From assembly GCA_024336345.1 (NCBI GenBank), contig JANFOG010000002.1, forward strand, positions 744,001 to 808,000: a DNA stretch of 64,000 nucleotides, given 5' to 3'. Both the position numbers and the translations under genes were made by a program. This stretch comes from Mariannaea sp. PMI_226. Lineage: Eukaryota; Ascomycota; Sordariomycetes; Hypocreales; Nectriaceae. Under the pieces are notes generated by a model. That model made no database searches. It was not told where the DNA came from and saw nothing but the letters and a program-made list of their open reading frames with translations. Shown here piece after piece: positions 49,588 through 59,843 of this stretch (positions are counted from its first letter, which is position 1; each line of letters starts with the position of its first letter).

Positions 49588-51535
49588 CCGCCTCAATATG
49601 GATTCCAATACGGCCGAACTCCGATTATGCCAATAACCGATCGATATTCGACAGGATAGATGATGAAAAGAGTTGGTCAGCTTCTAGAGCTCTAATATCT
49701 GAGCCGGAAGTTATTATTCTCATCAAAGAAGATGAGTGCTCTCTAAGAATCAAAGCGCAGTCAAGGGTGGTTTTTTTTTCTCTTTGTCGGCTCGTGGGAA
49801 TGGTATTGGTAGGCGGGAACCTGGAAGACGCATTCGTCAGGCAACTGACATCTTTTTTGGTCGTTTGATTTGTCTGTTTGTACTGCCTGCGGGTTTTCTT
49901 TCAACTGGAGTTGGATTGCCCAATTGGCAGGGAGATCCTCGGTGAGGCCAGATGGTAAAGCGTGTTTTCCACTGCGTTTTTCTTTTGTTTGTTCCATTGC
50001 TCTATACCTCGATGCCATCGTCTAAGCTTTTGGGTAAACCCCGATATTTTACTCAGAAACCAGCCCCTCCCCATCTATATACAGATTGAATTTCCTTTTT
50101 ATTTTGTTATATTGATAGGCCGGTTACGGTTCATATTCTTTCTCTTCTATTTTTATTAATGTTGTTTTACAATCTCCTGTTTATTTTTCCTTTTTGTTGG
50201 CTTTGGGGGGGCGGGGGGGAAATACCGACACTCCTTCAAAGACAGATTCATGCAACGTGGCACATCAGCCAAGGAGGAAAATTTTGGGCAATGATACCAC
50301 GGGAAATAAGGGAGGAAAAAGAAAGCCTGGCGGCAACAATTAAAAAATGTTTGACCAAATCACAGTGTGTTTTTGGGGCTAATATTTCCTTTGAATGTGC
50401 GTTGCGTTGTATGGTTTCTAGTTCACTTTTATTTTGTTTGATTTACTAGCCTCTCTTGCACCCAATGTTTCGAGTTGGGATGAATTACTGTATACCTTTG
50501 GCGTCCTAGTTCTTTTGTATTTTACTCGTCTTGGAGGGAGGGATTAAGGAGAGGAACAAGATTGAAATTCAAGCGACACAGGTAGCGGGATGGAATGGGT
50601 TGATTTGCTTGAATTTCCCTCTCTGATTTTCAAGATTCATCATTTGGGGGATCTTTGTTGTGATTGATACCCAAGGGCCTCGGGACTCTAGTACTAGCTG
50701 GACATATTGGGCGGGAGTAATTGGGAACACCCATAGGCTGAACAGAACTTGAAGCGATACCACTACAGATATAAAGATACCTTGTATACCCACATGAACG
50801 AGTTGGAGCGGGAAGCCATATATAATAAACCCGAATATTATATGGGACCAAAAAAAAAAAAAAGGAATCTCGTGCACACTATTGCAAATCACAGCTTCAG
50901 TTGGTTATTTTGACAACCAAAGGGACTTCATGGTAGCAGACATGGAGACCCACGATTGGAGGTTGTCGATTGGGCCGGCCGGAAAAGAGCATGCGGAGAT
51001 GGCTTGGAGCTGGCAAACCGTCCACTCTTGGAGCCCTGACGGGTCTGACAGGAGCTTTACCATACTAAGTGCATCAAGTTGTTCTGTGCTATCTAATAAG
51101 AAGTCTAGAAGTCTACGAGAGCAGTCAACATGTCGCGCGTGGACATGGGGGTGAATATGCATCTGGTATGCAACTTGTCTGCTTTTGCTCCGTGGCGACC
51201 CTCCGGTTTGCATAGGGATAGAGAAAAAAAAAATACGGCTTCATGTACCCCAAGGTATCGTACATTGTTTCTGGCTTTCTAGAGCACATTGGCCAAGGAG
51301 GCGGGGGAGGGAAACAATTAACGTGGTGGCAAGGTAATTAGTTGTGTTTTCCCACCATCTAATCTGTACTTTCTCGCTTGTTTGTTTCTTTGCTTCATTT
51401 GGAGAGTGGGTAATTTATAGGCAGCACCGAATACGAATCCCACAGATTGGACTCTTTTTATTATTAGAACGTGGGGAAGGGGGGAGGGGGGCATAGGGAA
51501 AGCGAGAAGAGTTGGTTTGCTGTTGGCTGCGGTGC

Positions 51536-51536
51536 A

Positions 51537-51568
<32 letters not shown>

Positions 51569-51573
51569 ATGAG
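51536..51573. repeat. ATG/GTG trinucleotide microsatellite
   Basis: A run of seven ATG units passes into GTG units and back to ATGAG. It lies outside any recognised gene. Confidence 0.9.
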
Positions 51574-52135
51574 AAAAAGGCCTCGCTCATCACATCCTCC
51601 AATTTCCAGACCTGGTGGCCTGGTGTGTCCGAGAAGCGCCACAGACACAGCAGCAAGGTAGGTAACTAAAGAATACGTAAAGAATAGAAGAGTGGACATG
51701 GAGTGAATGAGACAAGGCGGCTTTCGGCGACGGCCTTGTTTTTTTTTTCTTTCTATTTTTATTTCCATTCTGGCGACGATGGATTTGATCAATCACGAGG
51801 GTGTGTTGTCCATGTCAACATGTTGTTGAGATAGCTTAGATATTCGTACCACCCCGAAGAGCCGAAAGTAGGTGTTTGATTATTGGCACGCAGGTATTTT
51901 GGGTAGTGAACAAAGTAAGGGACGTTGTTGTTGGCGACTATACTCACCAAACTGAAATGGTGTTTGTGGTTTCTTTTCTTTTCTTCTTCTCTTTTGGGTA
52001 TTCCTCTTCTTGTTTTATCCTCCCCAGTTTGGCACGTTCTACAGTCGACCTTCGACCTGTGACCTGCGACCTGCTTACCAGGTACGCTGTCACATTGACA
52101 CCAGGATTGCCTACCGTTGTCACTTCATCGCGTTC

Positions 52136-52170
52136 GTCTCGTCTCGTCTCGTCTCGTCCCGTCTCGTCTC
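52136..52170. repeat. Minisatellite, seven GTCTC pentamers
   Basis: Seven consecutive GTCTC units, the fifth changed to GTCCC. GTCTC is also the BsmAI recognition sequence, but there is no sign that this matters; slippage is the simple explanation. Confidence 0.9.
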
Positions 52171-53947
52171 ATCCCCCCGCGTAAACAAGTTCCAACCAAC
52201 CAACCCCCACACACACACCCCCCTTGACCAACGCCCCTCTGACTGGGCTCCCACACTCCGCTCTTTCTGCACGTAGCAACTAACTAAACTTGATTGCATC
52301 CAACTCCGTCCAGCGCTGGTGTTGGGCCGGGCGAGCATCATCCCTGGTGATGTCCCGAGATCTTTTGCATGGCTTAACGCCATCATTTCTTGGCCCCCAT
52401 CTGACAAACGTCCATCTCCATTTCCAGACCCAGACTCCCCCAGTCGAGCTAATGAGGTATAGTATCGGTACAGTACAACTGTCGTTGTCGCCACCCATTG
52501 GCCCCCGCTTAGACTGCGACATGCGCCCCCAAAAAACAACTGCAAAGTGAGGCTGTCTAGTTTGCGTTGGTCCCTCATCCTCAACCAGAGGCTCGGTACT
52601 GCTCCATACTGCTCCATACTCTGCATATCGTAAGTTGCTTTGTTGTACGTACTATGGTAGGATGAAAGGATTTTCTTTTTATCAAGTACAAGTTTATGTG
52701 TACAGCATCCCGGACTCTTTGAGGACTCCGTTAGATTATTAGCGGCAACCGCTATTATTTGCTTTTTTGTCGCCTTTCTCAGTCTGGTTTGGTTCATGGC
52801 TTTCGGACGCGTTGCCCTCGTTTCCCATGTGAGCTCCGCCTCATGGCTTGCACCCATAGCAAACTAACTCCCCAAGCTCCGGGCCTCAGTGATGAGGGAT
52901 AACAACAGCACTGTGCTCTGTGATTATGGCATTGATCAACTGACAATCACACCTGGCTCAGTGACAAATATGTATACGCGCTAGACTCGGCCCTCCACGC
53001 GCCACCCTCCCATCGCTCCGGTCCGCACCATGTCTGACGTGCTTGTTCTAGCTCCTATTTGCGCATTCCTGAGTCGCTTACGGCGGCTAGGGGGGGCGCC
53101 GTTTGCTGCTATCAGGCCATTTGATCATGGGCACCTAACTACCATGCTGGGCCTGCGAAAATTGCACTGTGGCAGCTGCCAGGAGGGGTCAGCTCCCAAC
53201 GCATATGATGGAGGAGAGTGCAACTCCCTCTAGGCTTTTCGGCTAAACAGGCGGTTTTGGGACGAGGTGGGTTGTTACATAGAGATCTTTCACTCCTCCA
53301 AAAAGAAAAAAAATTGACTTGGAAAGACACATCAGCAAAGGCCACGTCAAGTAATTCTTTATATCAATCATGGCATGACATGCTCGTGGTTATCTGTTCT
53401 GTCTCGTGGCTGAGAGAGAGCAAAACAGGCGATGACTGCACACCTCGTCGAACCTGTAGACTGGGATTCCCAGTGACCTTGACCCCAATTCTCGAATCTT
53501 GTAGCCCAGCATTAACATTATCCTACCGTGGTATATTCTTTCAATTCTATGTCACTGATACGAGTGAAGTCTCGTTAGGGGAGGGAGGGACAGAGAGTGG
53601 TATTGGAGAAATATTTCTCTTAGAAAGTTGCCTGAATGCTCACATGATGCAGAGTATGGAATGGCCTGACAACCGTTGGGATTATAATTATCGAGACTCC
53701 TAAAGGCAGCCTTGCTGTCCTTGCAACACAATATCTCGTAACCTGCTGAGAAAATCATCTCTCTAGGTGTTGAGTTTTCTCCGGCTGGAAGCCGTTGGAT
53801 ATAATTCCCATAGGAATATGACAGGCTACATCTTAGCTTTTACTTCTAGCATAAACCCCAATACATCAAGTTCACCAATGTCAATTACAACACAGCATCA
53901 TTTGTAAGGAGATTGATCCTTTAGCTTGGGAGTCTACTGCCTGAGTT

Positions 53948-54151
53948 ATGGGAACTCCGGTTCCCACGTTTCTTTCTTTGAAACAAAATCAAACCACAAG
54001 CCAATATTTTAAGGGGACCCCAATCGCTATGCTGTCAATGAATATCTCGGGGAATTTTTTCTTCAATAGTGATTCAACAGAGCGCCGCATAATTGCTTTT
54101 GGTGTAAGTCATGTCATTGTTGCGAACTATTGGCTCGAGCTGAAAGCATAA
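53948..54151 (+). pseudogene. Fragment of an unrecognised gene family, copy B
   Basis: A 67-codon frame bounded by a stop at 53942 and TAA at 54149-54151. It encodes VPTFLSLKQNQTTSQYFKG, then TPIAMLSMN, and ends in HVIVANYWLELKA. Its order of motifs (VP-x-F, TSQY, G-x-PIA, ANYWL) matches the frame at 26281-26621. The distance from G-x-PIA to ANYWL is 41 residues in both, while copy A has about 25 extra residues between TSQY and G-x-PIA. The surroundings are AT-rich and no flanking exon was found, so a relic is likely. Family unknown. Confidence 0.3.
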
Positions 54152-54440
54152 AGACATGGAATTTGATAGCGAATGCAGAATATTAACACGAGAGTTCAAT
54201 TTGAATCATTCCAGTGGGGAACAAGGACATATAGGAGGAGCCTTTGTTTCTTTCTATTCTGTGCTCCTGAATAAAGGTGTTTTCGTATCTAAATTATAAC
54301 AAGATGTGCTTGTCCTTGGGCGCACACAGATGGGAAATGAAGTCAATAGTGGGGTAGGTCAGCCACATCATTGTGTGGCGCTGGCAGACTTATGTGGCTT
54401 GCACCTGCCTGGTTCGGGTGGCCTGGGTTGTGGAAAAGGG

Positions 54441-54466
54441 CCGAGATATCTGGCCGAGATATCTGG
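54441..54466. repeat. Tandem 13-bp repeat with GATATC core, sec12 promoter
   Basis: CCGAGATATCTGG occurs twice end to end, ending 193 bp before the sec12 start codon. Each copy contains the palindrome AGATATCT. It may be a duplicated regulator site or a simple duplication. Confidence 0.7.
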
Positions 54467-54659
54467 CCTCGCGAATCGCCCACGTCTTTTGAACACGGCA
54501 TCGGAACTAGGACTGAGCATTCGTCTCCTTAATATTGTCTAACTCCTCAATTTCATTCCTCTTCGCTATCTTTGCACTTGGCTCTCAAGGGGAGAAAAAA
54601 AAGACCGCAAAAAGAAAAGCAAATCGCAGAGGGAAGAGGCCCCTCTCCACCACTCAACA

Positions 54660-56503
54660 ATGGCCCCGCCGTTCCCATCCGCGAGCACCGAGCTCGACTA
54701 TCCCCTGTATGCGGTCGATTTTGATCAAGAGGATTCAAATCGCCTAGTTGTCGGCGGCGGAGGCGGCGCTGGCCGGTCCGGTGTTGGAAACAAGATTGTC
54801 AGTCAACTCAATTGGCCCTTATGGTGGTTTGCGACAGGAATTAGCTAACCACTTTGTGATAGACTGTCATCGAGACCGTCTCTCAGGATGAGCTTCGCGT
54901 CGCTGGAGAGCTCACTCTCTCCAGGGACGAGGACAGCGTCATGTCTCTCGCCATCGGTGCCAACATGGGCAAAGCGACGCATCTCTACGCTGGCGTGAAC
55001 TCCAGCCCCGACAGCATCGCCAAGGGCAAGAACGAACATCTTCGCACACTCACCATCCAAAAGACCAAGGCCCGCGCCTCCGCTGGTACCAAGACGGCCG
55101 ATACTGTTGTAACCGAACTATCTCGAACTGCGCTATTCTCGAACCCCGACGCCGATACTTACCAGCGCCTACTGCGTATCGCGGGGCAGGCCGGAGTCGC
55201 CGCCACAGCCATGGGCAAAGAGCACCAGCTCGCCGTCTTCGATGCCGCTGGAGCGTCGCCGAGGCTAAGAGGCATTCTAGAGCTTCCCGAGGAAGCGCAA
55301 GATGTGGATATTATACAGACCGGGGAGAAGCAGTATCAAGTCGCCTTCTGCTACAAGTACGAACTCCATGTCGTGGACATCGGGGCTGATGAGAGCGAAC
55401 CTAGGCCGGTCTTCGTGATTCCGGAGAATGAGAGCCGACGGCCAACGTTCCGATCAATCCGATACGTCACCCCGAGTTTCATTTTGGCCGCGGCGAATCT
55501 GCCGAAGAGGTCAGGTGTGGTGCTCCTTGGAATTCGATTGCCTGTAAAATCTGATGAACAGGGAAGACTATCAGTCACAGGCAGGATCCCAGAGAAGATC
55601 GCTGCCACAGCTCTGGCAGTTTCCAACCTTTCTCCCCCGGAATCTCCCACCGCGTCAGTGGGTGAGACCCAGTTTGTCGTTGCTGTTGCTAGTCACGACT
55701 CTTCCATCTCGCTGTTCACACTCGAGCACAGGCTGGGCCACAAAGTCGGTATTCTAGCCAGTCTATGGCCCTTCCAAACTCTCAAGAGTGTGCACGGAAA
55801 TGACAACATCACTGGTCTCGCTTTCTCGACCTTTGCTACCCCCAAAACCCACACACATCCGCAGTATATCAAGCTGGCTAGCATCTCTCTCCAAAAGTCT
55901 GTCGCCGTGCACAACATTCCCCTCCGTAAATACGTCGACAAGGCAGCCCCCCGTAACAAGAATGCTTCTTCACGGTACGTGGTGGCCATGAAGTCGCGTG
56001 GTCCCTCTTCTCGCGGGGTCTATATCACCCTCACTGTTATTGCCCTCATTCTCGCTCTTGTGGGCCAGTCCATGTTGGAGTGGTTAGGTGTCCGACCAGC
56101 ACTGCTCCATGTGAACAAGCTCCTTCCTTCGCGATATAGCACTCTGCAGACAGCTGAAAACCAGCCCATTTTCACCGCCAAGTTCCTCTCCAACTTGGGT
56201 AATCTAGATGGAGGAGAGTCAATCAAAACGCAGGAGGGTGAGCAGATTGTAGTCTATGAGAGCGTCCCGGGTGCCACAGATGGCACTGGCGAGGCCACCA
56301 ACAAGATCCAGGCTGGTGTCCACGACTCTGCCGTTCACGGGCCGGGCAAGACGTGGGAGGAGCTCGGAGAGAAACAGAAGGAGGCCTGGAGATCTCGTCT
56401 CAAGGAGGCCGGCGCATGGAGCCAACAGATGGGCGAGAACGTCTTCAAGGGAGTTCTCTTTGGTGAACTCGCCGGTGCTGTTGGCCGCGCTGTCGCTGGC
56501 TAG
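54660..56503 (+). CDS. sec12: Sec12, guanine-nucleotide exchange factor for Sar1
   Basis: Two exons, join(54660..54797, 54863..56503), give 592 residues. The intron is 65 nt, with donor GTCAGT, branch GCTAAC and acceptor GATAG. The N-terminal Gly-rich loop (VVGGGGGAGRSGVGNKI, 30-46) is the signature of Sec12, where a potassium-binding loop forms the Sar1-activating surface. A WD-type beta-propeller follows to about residue 400. One membrane segment lies at about 432-452 (VYITLTVIALILALVGQS), leaving a short lumenal tail rich in Gln/Lys and Gly. This gives the type II ER-membrane topology of Sec12. It loads GTP on Sar1 at ER exit sites; Sar1 is encoded 41 kb away at 12699. The identity rests on the loop, topology and overall layout. 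Confidence 0.92.
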
Positions 56504-59500
56504 ACGGGGAGGGGTAGAGTGGAGAGGAGAGGAGCACTCGGTAGAGGTATTATTAATCTGGGTTGGACGGATGTCGATGTACCAATATAAGCTGGTGGAG
56601 ATGGCGGAGTTTTATTTTGTTCGCGGGCGGTTCACGATATCAGGCTGTTTGCTTTACTTTTTGGTTCCTCTTCTCCCGCTTTCTTTTGGTAATGTACATC
56701 ATGTTTCATGAAAATCGTGCACCGGTATTTGGACAAAAATACATGCAAAGGTTGATACCAAGAATGGAAACGCGTATGAACTCGTGCTCTTCACTGTAGT
56801 GAGGTTACCATTGTAGATGTGCATTTATCTCTAGCAGAGTGTTGCAAAGCTTGCTAGCTTGCTGTTTAATGGACAACAACGGCGAAGAAGCATTATATAT
56901 CTCGTGGTAGCTCAATACGTCTGATATACGGAGTCATTCAAGAAGATATTGATTGGCACATATTCTCTCTCCCGAGTAACGTGCAGATAATAGGGAATGA
57001 ACTCCTGGTCGGTTGCTCAGTCTAGAGTCTCAGTGATACAAACTTCCTCATAACTGAATCCTCGGCAATGTGTTATGAGTCGTGACCTTTTGGGGGAGTT
57101 GCTGATAACACCGACTAGTGTTACTTGCTCACAGCTTCAGTCTTGTATCACTGGAGGTAAACGTTAGGGGAAAGCTGACACTATGAGAGTAACTGGTCAG
57201 AAGGAGGCAAGCAGAAATGGGGCATGTGAGCAAGTAAGGAGATGTCAGTATACACTCGTTCTGGCTGTAGATGCAAACTTGAGGAACTAATACCTATACT
57301 CTGCACTTGCTATTGAAGAATATATCTTTTCCCAACGTCTCATGTACCACAAACCTGAGCTACTGCTCTCATAGAACCGCTTGCTACTTCAATATTCACA
57401 ATTCCTGATAAGGGGAGTGAAGGAATGAACTTGTGTTGAGCATTATCCTGTTTAACTCTACATCACATACACTTGATATCAAGTTACACATCTCTCTTAT
57501 GTACGCGTTTTTTTTTCAGTCGATGATGTAAAGGTTAGGTCTACATTCCAGTTTCGTATCGTCCTTGGACAACTAATTACCAACCTCTTCCCCCTCTTAC
57601 TACGTCAAGGTTCAACTGCTCGGAGCTGGTGGTGCCTTTTAGACTCAAGGCACTTTTCAAAGTCTTCAATCCTTATCACATTCCTCCCTCTTCACGCTTA
57701 TGCTTCTCTTGTCTTATGGTCATTCATCATCATGTCCTATATTTCCTACAAAGCAATAACTACCATGGCATGTATGCGTGTCTGAGTGTGTATGAGTATG
57801 TGATACAGATCAACGAGAAATCTACGAAATCTTCTCTCCCTCTCGGAAGACGAGTCTCGGAGGAAAGGAGAAAAAGAAAAGGAGAGAGAGCTCGTGTGAA
57901 CAAGAGTGAGAAAGGGGGGGCGACGACGGTTTGTACTCAGTACCTTACGACCGTCCACATCTTCTTCTAAGTGCATGTCTCTCTTTCTGCTGATGTGAGG
58001 CGTGTCTCAGGTCCCGAATCACCAGACATGAGTTGGATATTCGGAAGAGGCCTCAGTCAGGGCGGAATAAGTCAAGAAAGCCTTTCTCGTAGGCACTTTT
58101 TTCCTTTTGAAAATAAAATCGACCTAGTTTGAAGGAAACGCCAATCGTAGACATGGGAAGCGAGGTAGTCGGCACCAGGGGCGAAGTCCGTGATTCTGAC
58201 ATCCGGTGCCTAGCTTCGGGGAGTCAGACGGCGTGGCGTCTGACCTGCAAGGTTGAAAAGGGACAGACCAACGAGGGAGCCTTCTTCTGCTTCATTCCCA
58301 CCTACATCTCACTCCTCTCAAACGGCGCGTCCGCCTGTGTTGAAGACTCTTTCTGCCGAGCACACTGTTGAATGCGGGGGATGGAGTGTCCTCCCCGGCC
58401 CCCAAGTTTCACATAGCTCTTGATGGTGTCGGCTATACCCTCACCTAGAACAACAGGCAAGACACGGGCAGGATTCAAACTAGTATCACACACAGTTATG
58501 GAATACATAGGACCATACCATACGGGTGTGTATCGTACTATATTCTGCGTCGGCAGTTGACCCAGATCAGGCTCCATTCACATGTAAAGCATCGATACGT
58601 CCGATTTTTTTTTCCCAGTGATTTTTAACTCGCAGCACGCATACGTACACTCTCTCACATGAATATACTCTTCCTCTCCTTCATCATCGTTCAAAGCTAC
58701 TTTCGTCTCCCTACAGAAAAAGGAGGGGAGGGAGGTATTGCGCCGACTGGGAGGGGGAGGAAGGGAAGAAGGGAAGAACACGCTATGCCGGTGTCTACCG
58801 AGGAGGCGTCCAATCGTAACGAGGAGTGGGGGTTTGACGCCAGAAACAAGGCGCCTGGTCAGAAGGACGGATATGACCAACCAACACGAGGTACGGAGTA
58901 GACACGCAGGCAGGCGTGGGTGCTTCAGGAAACGAAAATAGCATAAGAGCAAGGCATTTTCTGTTCACCTTTTTATTTTATTTTTATTTTTTTTTACAAA
59001 CTCGCTGGCTGATAGAAGGAACGGGGAGGGAGAGGAGAGGGAAGGGAAGGGAAGGAAGAAGGCGAACAAAAGAGGTGCAATGACATATTCCTGAGGGAAT
59101 GACACCTTACTATTATGACAAGAGATGCTTCGCCTCTTCTTCCAATACCCAAGTACTGGAACTATGGTACAGATGCACAGACTATGTATGTAGTAGTAGT
59201 AGGTGGTGGTTCTACCGTAGAAGTACTACCTTGATGGAAAAAGAGATGGCCTGGCGTCCCTTTCAATCACCCAATTACCCACTCGTTCAGATGGCCCGCC
59301 TTGAAAATGTCACCATGTAATCTGTATATTGTATGACAGACAGGGCCATACCCCTGTCGCTGGAGAATGGTGGAAAAAAAGGCACGCTGCTTTTCAGGAC
59401 CCGAGCGAGGGGGAGACCCTAGTTCCCCTAGGTTTCGGCTCTTTTTTTTTTTTCTCACAGATGGGATGTGCGTTACAAACATACAGCAGCAGCAGTAGTA

Positions 59501-59560
59501 CTGCGATGCGTTTCTCCTCTATCCGTCCCGTAAGTTAGGTAGGTAGTTGACAGAGCTAGC

Positions 59561-59595
59561 TGGACTGGGCTGGGCTGGGCTGGGCTGGGCTGGAC
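59561..59595. repeat. Minisatellite of TGGGC pentamers
   Basis: Five perfect TGGGC units (59566-59590) are flanked on each side by one TGGAC. The G-triplets recur every 5 bp, which could allow a G-quadruplex. Confidence 0.9.
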
Positions 59596-59819
59596 AAGGA
59601 CCGTGTGTGGCCCATTGAGTGGGAATCGATGACCGTTGAGCTATCCTGGATGAGCTGAAGGCGCCTATTGGGGACTGGAGGAGACAGGCTGATTTCAGCT
59701 CATGAAGGCGTACCATGTACTTGCGAGAGAGAGAGAGAGAAAGAAAGAAAACTGAAATATGAGCCATCATTCGTGGGAGACGTACCTATCCAATGCGAAT
59801 AGGGACTATTAGCCTGCTT

Positions 59820-59843
59820 GACTGCCTGCCTGACTGCCTGCCT
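59820..59843. repeat. Tandem 12-bp duplication
   Basis: GACTGCCTGCCT occurs twice end to end and is followed by TGCATAGGTAGGT. It is low-complexity DNA of the kind seen across the right-hand 7 kb. Confidence 0.85.

Larger units (their letters stand above)
49588..53941. other. bZIP 3' flank and intergenic region (4.4 kb)
   Basis: The first part is T-rich and likely the bZIP 3' UTR. No conserved gene was seen. A - strand frame at 52120-52857 is long, but it runs through the GTCTC minisatellite and has no family likeness. The stretch at 52590-52620 contains a short tandem duplication of TACTGCTCCA. AT content rises from about 53.7 kb. Confidence 0.5.

Noticed and set aside
52120..52857. 245-codon - strand frame
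   Set aside because: It runs through the GTCTC minisatellite, has no family likeness and its composition changes abruptly; a chance open frame.
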